Shown: positions 1 through 6,600 of the stretch, piece after piece
Layout of the letters: every line of letters begins with the position of its first letter
Numbering within the stretch: the stretch's first letter is position 1
From: Rhizobacter sp.
GTDB lineage: Bacteria; Pseudomonadota; Gammaproteobacteria; Burkholderiales; Burkholderiaceae_C
Reading direction: 5' to 3'
DNA length: 12,928 nt
Assembly: GCA_025351675.1 (NCBI GenBank)
Contig: JANXVK010000658.1
Location: 1 to 12,928 of the forward strand
Notes under the pieces: model-generated
Databases searched by the model: none
Seen by the model: only the letters and a program-made list of their open reading frames with translations
Told to the model about the DNA's origin: nothing
Position numbers and translations under genes: made by a program

Positions 1-55
1 GCCTCTCGCCTTCGGCGCACCGCAGTCGATTCCTTGAGGAGATGCGGCCCGGCGT
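1..55 (-). repeat. Possible third, degenerate copy of the hda-flanking repeat, cut by the window edge
   Basis: Read on the minus strand, this stretch starts with GCCGGGCCG followed 8 nt later by CAAGG, the same opening seen in the two better copies at 5813-5911 and 6606-6700. Close to the edge it has GCGAGAGG, which resembles the GCGAGGGG end of those copies, but the distance between the ends is much shorter. It lies just downstream of the DUF47 stop codon, where the phosphate transporter gene pit would be expected to begin beyond the edge. A short hairpin (CGCC-TTC-GGCG, 7-17) is also present. The similarity is short and GC-rich, so chance is possible. Confidence 0.25.
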
Positions 56-84
56 GCGGCCCGCCGAAGTCAGCGAGTTCACCA

Positions 85-732
85 TCACGCGTTCTCGAGA
101 ACCACGCCTTCGATCAGGTTCGCCACATCTTCACAGCGGTCCGAGATCGACTCCAGCAGCTCGTAGATCGCCTTCAGCTTGATCAGCTCGCGCACATCCT
201 TTTCCTCGCGGAACAGCTTCGACATCGCCGAGCGCATCACGCGGTCGGCATCCGATTCGAGCCTGTCGATCTCTTCGCAGGTCTTGATCGCCGCCTCGGC
301 GGTTTCGGGCTGGCTGATCTTCGGCAGCAGCGAAACCGCGTGCTGCACGCGCTCGCAGCACTTCGCGCTGATGTCGCCCAGGCGCAGGATGTCTTCGGTC
401 ATCGCGCGCACGTCGTAGAGCGACATGGTCTCCGACGCGTCCTGCAGCAGGTCGAGGATGTCGTCCATCGCGTTGATCAGACCGTGGATCTGCTCGCGAC
501 CGATCGGTGTGATGAAGGTTTTGTGCAGCAGCCGGTTCACCTCGGCGGTGATGCGATCGGCGCCGCGCTCGGCGGTGCCGACATCGTTCGCGTACTTCTC
601 GCGCAGCGAGAGATCGGCGTAGTTCTGGATCAGCAGGATGAACGAGCGCGCGCCCGAGACGATGAAATCGCCATGCTGGTTGAACAGCTCGAAGAAATTG
701 CCTTCACGCGGCAGCAGCTTGCCGAACAGCAT
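85..732 (-). CDS. DUF47 family protein (PhoU-like), probable accessory protein of a Pit phosphate transporter
   Basis: The 215-residue product is an all-helical DUF47/PhoU-related protein. It opens MLFGKLLPREGNFFELF and continues through helices rich in acidic residues, including INAMDDILDLLQDASE and a C-terminal YELLESISDRCEDVANLIEG. In this family the acidic DxxD-type motifs bind metal, and the gene typically sits directly upstream of pit (low-affinity phosphate transporter), whose activity it is thought to modulate at the inner face of the membrane. Length and both ends match the family. The reading frame extends further upstream, but ATG 732 is chosen because an AGGA lies 8 nt before it and the upstream residues are low-complexity shadow. 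It follows the kinase gene after an 82-nt gap containing a hairpin, a Pho-box-like repeat and a possible -10 box, so it probably has its own promoter. Its stop forms a TGATG with a following ATG, but the partner gene is not visible. Confidence 0.9.
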   Translation of the reverse strand: MLFGKLLPREGNFFELFNQHGDFIVSGARSFILLIQNYADLSLREKYANDVGTAERGADRITAEVNRLLHKTFITPIGREQIHGLINAMDDILDLLQDASETMSLYDVRAMTEDILRLGDISAKCCERVQHAVSLLPKISQPETAEAAIKTCEEIDRLESDADRVMRSAMSKLFREEKDVRELIKLKAIYELLESISDRCEDVANLIEGVVLENA

Positions 733-754
733 GGTGATCGTCCTCTCCCGGAGA

Positions 755-773
755 TTCCGCGACTGTCGCGGAA
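755..773. repeat. Perfect inverted repeat / hairpin in the DUF47 gene leader
   Basis: TTCCGCGA (755-762), loop CTG, then TCGCGGAA (766-773): a perfect 8-bp stem with a 3-nt loop. It begins 23 bp upstream of the DUF47 start codon and upstream of its ribosome binding site. There is no T-tract after it on either strand, so it does not look like a standard intrinsic terminator for the kinase gene. A protein-binding palindrome or an mRNA leader hairpin is more likely. Confidence 0.6.
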
Positions 774-780
774 CTGTCAT
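763..780 (+). promoter_or_regulatory. Pho-box-like direct repeat upstream of the DUF47 gene
   Basis: CTGTCGC-GGAA-CTGTCAT is two 7-bp units separated by 4 bp, which is the architecture of the PhoB binding site (CTGTCAT-N4-CTGTCAT). The second unit is a perfect match and the first matches 5 of 7. A weak third unit (TTGACTC, 785-791) keeps the 11-bp period. The repeat points away from the DUF47 gene and overlaps the perfect hairpin. It also lies downstream of the best -10 candidate, a position that would suit repression rather than activation. The spacer is less AT-rich than usual. Confidence 0.4.
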
Positions 781-797
781 CAAATTGACTCGACGGG

Positions 798-803
798 AGT
801 GTA
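798..803 (-). promoter_or_regulatory. Candidate -10 box for the DUF47 gene
   Basis: On the minus strand GCTACACT contains TACACT, a 4/6 match to TATAAT preceded by GC rather than TG. Transcription would start near 791, giving a leader of about 60 nt. No good -35 hexamer is found at 16-18 bp spacing (CCGTTC at 17 bp), so this is only a candidate. Confidence 0.25.
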
Positions 804-814
804 GCGGGCGAGAT

Positions 815-1483
815 TCAGCCGAACGGGGTCTCGACATGCGAGTTGAAGAACTCGCGCCGGCCGCGAAAGTTCGCGAGCCGCTCCAGCAACACCGCGAAAT
901 CGACATCGCTGTCGACCGGGTTGAAGTGCTCGGTGCCGAGCGCGAACACCGGCGCGCCGTCGTAGCCGTGGAAGTACTCGACATAGGCATCGCACAGCCG
1001 TTGCAGGTAGTCGGGTGCGATGCCCTGCTCCATCGGGATCGCGCGGTAGTGGATGCGCCGCAGCAGCGTCGGCGGCGCGGCCTGCAGCCAGATCACCAGG
1101 TCGGGCTCGCGCACCTGCGGTGCGACCTGCGCGTATATCTGCGAATACAGGCGGAACTCGTCGTCGCTGAGATTCAGGCGCGCGAAGATCGCGTCCTTCT
1201 CGAACAGAAAATCGCTGATCACCGCGTTGGCGAACATCCCCGGCTGGGCCACCGTTTGGATTTGCTTGACGCGCTGAAACAGGAACGCGAGCTGGGTCTG
1301 GAACGCGTAGCCCGACATGTCTTCGTAGAAGCGGTCGAGGAACGGGTTCTCCTGCGGTTGCTCGAGCAGCAGATCGGCGCCGAGGTGCGCCGCGAGCTTG
1401 TGCGCGAGCGTGCTTTTGCCAACACCGATCGGCCCCTCGATCGCGATGTAGCGGAAGTGCTGCAACGGCGGCATATTTGGCAT
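815..1483 (-). CDS. Deoxynucleoside kinase (deoxyadenosine/deoxyguanosine kinase family)
   Basis: A 222-residue P-loop kinase of the dNK family, which phosphorylates deoxynucleosides (probably purine ones) with ATP in the salvage pathway. The Walker A motif EGPIGVGKST spans residues 16-25. The ERS-like region appears as ISDFLFEKD (89-97), followed by the arginine-rich LID segment RRIHYRAIPMEQ around 142-153. In many betaproteobacteria this gene follows folK and precedes panB; here folK is two genes upstream, and the gene downstream is DUF47 rather than panB. The start ATG at 1483 shares its A with the TGA stop of the DUF486 gene (TGATG), which suggests translational coupling. ATG 1474 (MPPLQHF) is an alternative that still keeps the whole domain. 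Substrate specificity cannot be read from the sequence. Confidence 0.88.
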   Translation of the reverse strand: MPNMPPLQHFRYIAIEGPIGVGKSTLAHKLAAHLGADLLLEQPQENPFLDRFYEDMSGYAFQTQLAFLFQRVKQIQTVAQPGMFANAVISDFLFEKDAIFARLNLSDDEFRLYSQIYAQVAPQVREPDLVIWLQAAPPTLLRRIHYRAIPMEQGIAPDYLQRLCDAYVEYFHGYDGAPVFALGTEHFNPVDSDVDFAVLLERLANFRGRREFFNSHVETPFG

Positions 1484-1839
1484 CAACTGCGAAAGATGAA
1501 GTACACCGCGCCGACCATGCACAGGCCGGCCCAGACGAAGTCGAGCTTGAAGGGCTGGTCCATGTAGAGCATCGCGAACGGCACGAAGATCGCCAGCGTG
1601 ATCACCTCCTGCGTGATCTTCAGTTGCGCCAGGCTCATGCCTCCGGCGAAGCCGATGCGGTTGCCCGGCACTTGAAGCAGGTACTCGAACAGCGCGATGC
1701 CCCAGCTGATGATGGCGGCGTAGTACCAGGGCTTGTCGGCCAGGTTCTTGAGGTGGCCGTACCACGCAAAGGTCATGAACACATTCGATGCGGCCAGCAG
1801 CAGCACGGTCTGCAACGAGACGGGAATGGCGTTCAGCAT
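1483..1839 (-). CDS. DUF486 family small membrane protein (DMT superfamily)
   Basis: A 118-residue very hydrophobic protein with four likely membrane helices (about 8-27, 38-57, 78-93 and 99-116). This matches the DUF486 family, small four-helix relatives of the drug/metabolite transporter superfamily. Family-type segments are visible: FAWYGHLK (24-31), FEYLLQVPGNRIG (51-63), AQLKITQEV (71-79) and the end AVYFIFRS. It probably resides in the inner membrane; the transported substrate, if any, is unknown. It overlaps the 3' end of folK by 7 bp and its stop overlaps the kinase start, so the three genes form a tightly coupled cassette. No obvious ribosome binding site beyond the coupling is seen. 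Confidence 0.85.
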   Translation of the reverse strand: MLNAIPVSLQTVLLLAASNVFMTFAWYGHLKNLADKPWYYAAIISWGIALFEYLLQVPGNRIGFAGGMSLAQLKITQEVITLAIFVPFAMLYMDQPFKLDFVWAGLCMVGAVYFIFRS

Positions 1840-2351
1840 GGCGGCAGTCTATCGACGCGCTGGTCGGCAACCCGCAGCAGCAACTCGGCGATCGACGCGT
1901 ACCCGGCAATCGTCAACGCCGGTGCGATCTCTGCCAGCGGGCGCAGCACGAAGGCACGCTCGTGCAGACGTGGGTGCGGCAAGGTGAGCGCCTCCGTCGC
2001 GATCCTCCGGTCACCGTACGACAACAAATCGAGATCGAGCGTCCGCGGTGCGTTGCGGTACGGGCGCTGGCGGCCGTGCGCACGCTCGATGCGCTGCAAC
2101 GCGCCCAGAAGTGCGAGCGGCGCCAGGCGCGTGTCGAGCAGCACGACGGCGTTCAGGTAGTCCGGCCCGCTCGAGTCGATCGGCGCAGTGCGATAGAGCG
2201 ACGACCCGGCGCGCAAGCGCGTGCCGGGCAGCGCCGCGAGCGCAACGAAGGCGGCATCGAGCGTCGCGCGCGCATCGCCGAGATTCGCGCCAAGCGCGAC
2301 GAACGCGACCTCCGAAGCTCGCGGCGCGAGCCGCTCAGTCGATCGCGGCAT
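1833..2351 (-). CDS. folK: 2-amino-4-hydroxy-6-hydroxymethyldihydropteridine pyrophosphokinase
   Basis: HPPK transfers pyrophosphate from ATP to 6-hydroxymethyl-7,8-dihydropterin, the step before dihydropteroate synthase in folate synthesis, in the cytosol. The 172-residue product has the N-terminal VALGANLGD (18-26), GPDYLNAVV (62-70), the HPPK signature RNAPRTLDLDLL (99-110) with the two magnesium-binding aspartates D106 and D108, and LPHPRLHERAFVL (124-136). ATG 2351 is chosen, giving a usual length with a short leader peptide. It overlaps the 3' end of the upstream hydrolase gene by 17 bp, and only a weak AGGCGG-like site precedes it. The frame also contains ATG 2384, which would add an unlikely Cys/Arg-rich segment and a larger overlap. 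Confidence 0.93.
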   Translation of the reverse strand: MPRSTERLAPRASEVAFVALGANLGDARATLDAAFVALAALPGTRLRAGSSLYRTAPIDSSGPDYLNAVVLLDTRLAPLALLGALQRIERAHGRQRPYRNAPRTLDLDLLSYGDRRIATEALTLPHPRLHERAFVLRPLAEIAPALTIAGYASIAELLLRVADQRVDRLPPC

Positions 2352-3480
2352 ACACCGCCTGACGGAACAGCTCGCGCACGTCATCGAGCAGGCCGGGCGC
2401 CTGCGTCAGGATGATGGCGAACATCCGCTCTGCCGGGTCGACGAAGAAGGCCGTGCCGGCCGCCCCGCTCCAGCCGTAGCTGCCGACGGAGCCGGGCTCG
2501 GTGTGCTCGCCGAGCGCGGTCTTGACCGCGAAGCCGAGGCCGAAACCGTGGCCGGGCGGCAGCAGATCGTTGGCGCGTGGAATCGGGCCGAGGCGATCGG
2601 CGGTCATGAACTCGACCGTCTTGCGGCCGAGCAAGCGCACGCCATCGAGCCGGCCACCGTTCGCCAGGATGCGCACGAAGCGCGCGTAGTCGGCCGCGGT
2701 CGACATCAGCCCGCCACCGCCGTTTTGTGCCGGCACCGGCACGCGCGGGTCGAACACCGGCACCAGCGCCACGCCTTCGGGTGGGCTCGCCAGCGGCTCC
2801 GCGAGGCGATGGTGCTGATCGACCGGCACATCGAACCCGGTGTCGGCCATGCCGAGCGGGTCGAAGACCGCCTGTTTCAGGTGATCACCGAGCGGCGTGT
2901 CGTCCAGCACCTCGACCAAGCGGCCGAGCACATCGGTCGCGCGGCTGTAGTCCCAGACCGCGCCCGGCTCGTGCGCGAGCGGCAAGCTGGCGAGCACCGC
3001 GACCTGCTCGGCGTTGGCCCGCTGGCGCGAGTGGAGCTTGGCGTCGGCATAGAGCTGCCCGACCGGCGAGGGCTCGTGGAACTCGTAGGTCAACCCGGCG
3101 GTGTGGCGCAGCAGGTCCTGGACGGTCATCGCGCGCCGCGGCGCCGCACCGTCGACACCGACACGCATGCGCCCGAACTCGGGCAGATACCTCGCGACCG
3201 GGTCGCGCAACAGCACCTTGCCCTGCTCCGCCAGCTGCATCAGCGCAACCGAGACGATCGGCTTCGTCATCGAATAGATGCGGAAGATCGAATCCTTGCG
3301 CATCGCGATGCCGCGCGCCGGGTCCTGCTGACCCAATGCCTCGAACAGTCCGAGCACGCCGTTGCGCTCGACCAGCACGACCGCGCCCGGAATGCGCCCG
3401 GCGGCGATCCACGCGTTCAGCGTGGCCTTGAGGTTCTCGACAGCCGGCGCGTTCAAGCCAGCGGACTCGGGCTCGTTCAC
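2335..3480 (-). CDS. Serine hydrolase of the class C beta-lactamase / family VIII esterase fold
   Basis: A 381-residue protein of the beta-lactamase-related penicilloyl-serine hydrolase superfamily. The catalytic S-x-x-K tetrad is S70-M-T-K73 in FRIYSMTKPIVS, and the second-motif tyrosine is Y178 in WDYSRATDVLG. Near the C terminus GWSGAAGT (336-343) takes the place of the KTG box. Y-S-R instead of Y-x-N and the W-S-G box point to a family VIII carboxylesterase (EstB-like) rather than a true AmpC. There is no signal peptide, so the enzyme is probably cytosolic; the substrate is unknown. The start is GTG at 3480, chosen because a strong GGAGGT lies just upstream in the 13-bp gap after pcnB. 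It is placed between pcnB and folK, which are commonly neighbours in related bacteria, so it may be a later addition to the cluster. Confidence 0.88.
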   Translation of the reverse strand: MNEPESAGLNAPAVENLKATLNAWIAAGRIPGAVVLVERNGVLGLFEALGQQDPARGIAMRKDSIFRIYSMTKPIVSVALMQLAEQGKVLLRDPVARYLPEFGRMRVGVDGAAPRRAMTVQDLLRHTAGLTYEFHEPSPVGQLYADAKLHSRQRANAEQVAVLASLPLAHEPGAVWDYSRATDVLGRLVEVLDDTPLGDHLKQAVFDPLGMADTGFDVPVDQHHRLAEPLASPPEGVALVPVFDPRVPVPAQNGGGGLMSTAADYARFVRILANGGRLDGVRLLGRKTVEFMTADRLGPIPRANDLLPPGHGFGLGFAVKTALGEHTEPGSVGSYGWSGAAGTAFFVDPAERMFAIILTQAPGLLDDVRELFRQAVYAAID

Positions 3481-3493
3481 GGCCGACCTCCGG

Positions 3494-5119
3494 TCAGAAG
3501 TCGCGAGATGGATTCGACGGATTCAGGTCGACCGGCGCGGCCGATTCACCGCCCTCGGCGGCAGCCGGCTTGCGCCGGCGGCGCCGGCGCTTCTTCGGTG
3601 CGTCGCCCTCGGTCGTGACCGCGGCGTCATCAGCCTCCGGCACCGGCGCATCCGCAACATCGGCGGTCTGCACCCGCGGCGTGCTGCTGCGCTCGCGCCG
3701 CGGCGCGCCTTGCGTGCGCGCCGCGTCGAGCAGGACGCGGCGCCCAGCCTCGTCGGCCTGCGAGATATCCTCCCACCAGTTCGCGAGCTCGGCGTCGATC
3801 TCGCCGGCATCGCCGCGCAAGCGCAGAAAGTCGAAGCCGGCGCGGAAGCGCGGCTGCTCGATCAGCGTGGCCACGCTGTTGCCCTGGCGGCGCTCGAAGC
3901 GCGTCTGCATCAGCCATATCTCGCGCATGTCGGCGGCCAGCTTGCCGCGGCCCGAGATGTCGCCGATGCGCGCATCGAACACGGTATCGACCGCCTGCTG
4001 CAGCGCCGGGAACGCCGGCTCGCCCTTGGCCTTGAGTTTTTGCCAGCCATCGAGCACGTCGTGCCAGAGCATGCAGGCAAGCATGAAGCTCGGTGCGACC
4101 GGTTTGCCTTCACCGACGCGGCGGTCGGTATCGGCGAGCGCGAGCTGCACGAACTTCTCGCGGCCGTCATGGCGCTGCGATTCGTCGAGCGCGACATCGA
4201 GCACCGGGAACACGCCGCGGTGCAAGCCCTGCTTGCGCAGCTCCTGGATGCTCGCCAGCGCGTGGCCGGTCTGCAGCAGCTTGATCATTTCGTCGAAGGT
4301 GCGGGAGGCCGGCACGTTGTCGAGCAGCGCGGCCATCTCCTTGATCGGCGCGCGCGTCTTGGCCTCGATCTCGAAACCGAGCTTGGCCGCGAAACGCACG
4401 ACGCGGATGATGCGCACCGGGTCTTCGCGGTAGCGCGTGGCCGGGTCGCCGATCATGCGCAGCAGCTTCTTTTTCACGTCCTTGATGCCGCCGTGGTAGT
4501 CGACCACGATCTCTTTGACCGGGTCGTAGTACATCGCGTTGATCGTGAAATCGCGGCGTGCGGCATCGTCGATCTGCGGGCCCCAGACGTTGTCGCGCAG
4601 CACCCGGCCTTCGGCGTCAACGGCGTGGCTCTTGCCGGCGAGATCGCTCTTGGAGGTCTTCTCGTTGCCGCTGACCTGCTCGGCGGCGGCGTTGTCGACC
4701 ATCGCGCGGAAGGTCGAGACCTCGATCACCTCGCTCAAGCCGCGATCCTGCCGGCCGCGGCCGAACACGACGTGCACGATGCGAAAGCGCCGGCCGATGA
4801 TGAAGGCGCGGCGAAAGCAGGCCTTGACCTGCTCGGGCGTGGCATTCGTCGCGACGTCGAAATCCTTCGGCCGCATGCCGACCAGCAGGTCGCGCACCGC
4901 GCCGCCGACGATGTAGGCCTCGTAGCCCGCATCGGCCAGCGTGCTGACGACCTTGACTGCGCGCTCGTCGACAAGCGACGGGTCGATCTGGTGCTCGCTC
5001 TTCGGCACCTCGACACGTTTGCCCGCGGGGGCGGCGCCGCTGTCTTTCCCGGCGGCCGCGGCGCTCTTCGTCGTTTTTGGCGTCTTGCCGAGCAGCTTGT
5101 CAATGAGCTTCTTGATCAT
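3494..5119 (-). CDS. pcnB: Poly(A) polymerase I
   Basis: PcnB adds 3' poly(A) tails to RNA and thereby promotes decay by the degradosome and PNPase. The 541-residue product has the nucleotidyltransferase core: IVGGAVRDLLVG (70-81), the metal-binding D86-F-D88 in RPKDFDVATNATPEQV, RRDFTINAMYYDP (188-200), and RYREDPVRIIRVVRF (229-243), which is typical of the class II poly(A) polymerase/CCA enzyme family. The family members that act as poly(A) polymerase, as this one does by its length and neighbours, have a long C-terminal extension. Here that extension ends in an R/K cluster (KKRRRRRRK, 509-517) after an acidic Ala-rich linker, probably an RNA-binding tail. The start MIKKLIDKLLGK is the only ATG ahead of the core; its ribosome binding site is weak. 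It starts 24 bp after the HAD gene, in a probable shared transcript. Confidence 0.95.
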   Translation of the reverse strand: MIKKLIDKLLGKTPKTTKSAAAAGKDSGAAPAGKRVEVPKSEHQIDPSLVDERAVKVVSTLADAGYEAYIVGGAVRDLLVGMRPKDFDVATNATPEQVKACFRRAFIIGRRFRIVHVVFGRGRQDRGLSEVIEVSTFRAMVDNAAAEQVSGNEKTSKSDLAGKSHAVDAEGRVLRDNVWGPQIDDAARRDFTINAMYYDPVKEIVVDYHGGIKDVKKKLLRMIGDPATRYREDPVRIIRVVRFAAKLGFEIEAKTRAPIKEMAALLDNVPASRTFDEMIKLLQTGHALASIQELRKQGLHRGVFPVLDVALDESQRHDGREKFVQLALADTDRRVGEGKPVAPSFMLACMLWHDVLDGWQKLKAKGEPAFPALQQAVDTVFDARIGDISGRGKLAADMREIWLMQTRFERRQGNSVATLIEQPRFRAGFDFLRLRGDAGEIDAELANWWEDISQADEAGRRVLLDAARTQGAPRRERSSTPRVQTADVADAPVPEADDAAVTTEGDAPKKRRRRRRKPAAAEGGESAAPVDLNPSNPSRDF

Positions 5120-5143
5120 GGGCGGTATGGGTTTCGTGCTCGG

Positions 5144-5932
5144 TCAGTCGAACAGTTTCAGGACGCGCCAGCCGCGCGCCTCGGCGATTTGTCGCAGTGC
5201 CGGCGTCGGGTTGGTGGCGACCGGGTCGGTAGCGCGCTCCAGCAGCGGCAGGTCGTTCACCGAGTCGCTGTAGACACTGATGCGCCCGAAATCGGCCCAG
5301 CCCTTGCCACGCTCGCCCAGCCACTCCTGCACCCGCGTCACTTTGCCTTCGCGGTAGCTCGGCGTGCCGTCGATGCAACCCGTAATCGTACCCCCAGCGC
5401 TGCGCGCCAGCCGCACGGCGATCAGATCGGCGATGCCGAAGGCCTGCGCGATCGGCGCGGTGATGAAGTCGTTGGTCGCGGTGACAAGTGCGACGAGGTC
5501 GCCGCGTGATCGGTGTTCGCGCACGAGCTCGAGCGCCTTCGGGCGCAGGTTCGGTGCGATCACTTCGGACATGAAGCGGCGATGCGCCGCATCGGCTTCA
5601 ACGGTCGAGCGCGCGCGCAGCGGCTCGGTCGCGAAGGCGATGTATTCGTGGATGTCGAGCGCGCCGGCCTGGTATTGCGCATAGAACTCGTCGTTGCGGC
5701 GCGCGAATTCGGCGGCATCGACCCAACCCGAGCGGACCATGAACGCGCCCCAGGCATGGTCCGAATCCATCGGCAGCAAGGTGTCGTCGAGGTCGAAGAG
5801 CGTGAGTGACAACCCCTCGCCCGACGGGTACGTCGGTCGATCCCCCGAGAGGATTCGGGCCGGCCGAGGGCCGCGAAGTGGGCCTCCTTGTGGGCCATGG
5901 CGGCCCGGCGCTCGGCCCGACGCTTCGTTCAT
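5144..5932 (-). CDS. HAD-superfamily subfamily IB phosphatase (SerB-like) with a repeat-encoded N-terminal extension
   Basis: The HAD core carries motif I FDLDDT (46-51, nucleophile D47, acid D49), motif II with T151 in LVTATNDF, the motif III lysine near REGKVTRVQ (K197), and motif IV YSDSVNDLPLL (D223, D227). This is the HAD-IB pattern of phosphoserine-phosphatase-like hydrolases; the true substrate is unknown. The core starts at about residue 43, where related proteins normally begin. Residues 8-40, rich in G, P and R, are encoded by the repeat element at 5813-5911. ATG 5932 is chosen because it overlaps the hda stop (ATGA) and has a strong GGAGGAG 8 nt upstream. TTG 5812, right after the repeat, would give a normal 222-residue protein, but GAGGGG abuts it with no spacing. 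Given this ambiguity, the function call is firm and the start is not. Confidence 0.88.
   Translation of the reverse strand: MNEASGRAPGRHGPQGGPLRGPRPARILSGDRPTYPSGEGLSLTLFDLDDTLLPMDSDHAWGAFMVRSGWVDAAEFARRNDEFYAQYQAGALDIHEYIAFATEPLRARSTVEADAAHRRFMSEVIAPNLRPKALELVREHRSRGDLVALVTATNDFITAPIAQAFGIADLIAVRLARSAGGTITGCIDGTPSYREGKVTRVQEWLGERGKGWADFGRISVYSDSVNDLPLLERATDPVATNPTPALRQIAEARGWRVLKLFD
5813..5911 (-). repeat. Repeat element copy A, between hda and the HAD core
   Basis: On the minus strand this 99-bp GC-rich element begins GCGCCGGGCCG and ends CGAGGGG, exactly like copy B at 6606-6700. Near its end is the hairpin CCGACG-TACC-CGTCGG (5821-5836), at the same distance from the CGAGGGG end as the hairpin of copy B. 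The middle is less conserved, with several GGCC-rich self-complementary stretches, for example the palindrome-like GGGCC-ATGGC-GGCCC at 5892-5906. It appears to be read in frame as part of the HAD protein. Confidence 0.65.
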
Positions 5933-6600
5933 CGCCCGCTCTCCTCCGCCAGCATCTGCTTCAGCAACGGCACCGTGATCTGCCGCTTGGTCGAAAGCGA
6001 GAACGCGTCGAGCCGGTCGAGCTGCACGACCAGGTGCTTCAGGTCGCGCGCGAAGCGGGTCAGCAGGTAGTCCATCACGTCGTCGGAAAGAAAGATGCCG
6101 CGCTGGTCGGCGACACGGCGCAGCGTCGCGCGCGCTTCCGCCTCGCCGAGCGGCTGCACCGCGAACACATGGCCCCAGCCGAGGCGCGTGCGCAGGTCTT
6201 CGCGCACGGCCAAATCGACCGGTGGCACGCGGCCAGCGGCCACGAGCGGCACGCCGCGCGTCGTCGCCTCGACGAAGACCGAGAACGCGGCGTGTTGTTG
6301 CTCCGGGTCGAGCGCGTCCGCGTTGTCGACCACAACCAGCGACCACGCATCTTCGAAGGCCCACGGCGCCGCATCGGCCGCGCTGAACCAGCCGGCGCGC
6401 ATGCCTTGCTCGTCGAGCCGATGCACCAGCGCTTCGAGCAGGTGCGTCTTGCCGGCGCCGCTGCCGCCCCAGAGGTAGACCGGCGCCGCCTGCGCGCCCA
6501 GCGCCTCCAAGTGCGCGATCGCCAGCGCGTTCGCGCCGGGCACGAAGGTTTCGAACGTGCGCGGTGCCTCGATGCCGATGGCCAGCGGGATCTGCCTCAT
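5929..6600 (-). CDS. hda: DnaA regulatory inactivator Hda (DnaA-like AAA+ ATPase)
   Basis: Hda binds the DNA-loaded beta sliding clamp and stimulates ATP hydrolysis by DnaA, preventing re-initiation of replication. The 223-residue protein is only an AAA+ module, without the DNA-binding domain of DnaA. It has Walker A WGGSGAGKTH (44-53, K51), Walker B LVVVDNAD (88-95, D92), the arginine-containing REDLRTRLGWG (133-143) of DnaA/Hda proteins, and a sensor-2 region around RFARDLKHLVVQLDRLD (182-198). The very N-terminal RQIPLAI resembles the clamp-binding QL(S/P)LPL peptide. ATG 6600 is preceded by GAGGGG at a spacing of 5 nt, and that site is the terminal part of repeat copy B. The stop overlaps the HAD start. 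PerM upstream and the HAD gene downstream match the common betaproteobacterial order. Confidence 0.93.
   Translation of the reverse strand: MRQIPLAIGIEAPRTFETFVPGANALAIAHLEALGAQAAPVYLWGGSGAGKTHLLEALVHRLDEQGMRAGWFSAADAAPWAFEDAWSLVVVDNADALDPEQQHAAFSVFVEATTRGVPLVAAGRVPPVDLAVREDLRTRLGWGHVFAVQPLGEAEARATLRRVADQRGIFLSDDVMDYLLTRFARDLKHLVVQLDRLDAFSLSTKRQITVPLLKQMLAEESGR

Noticed and set aside
1..85. ATG at 85 overlapping the DUF47 stop and open to the edge, as the start of pit
   Set aside because: The 28 residues are polar and Arg/Ser-rich and do not resemble the hydrophobic N terminus of Pit transporters; the real start is probably beyond the edge.
755..773. Terminator for the kinase operon
   Set aside because: The stem is perfect, but no T-tract follows it on either strand, and it overlaps a Pho-box-like repeat, so a regulatory role is preferred.
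2349..2384. Upstream ATG of folK at 2384
   Set aside because: It would add MTCASCSVRRC, unlike the family, and increase the overlap with the hydrolase gene; ATG 2351 already precedes the whole domain.
3362..5509. Very long plus-strand ORF (715 codons) opposite pcnB
   Set aside because: It is the antisense shadow of pcnB and neighbours in a GC-rich sequence; its product is Arg/His/Ala/Leu-rich with no domain, while the minus strand carries clear conserved motifs.
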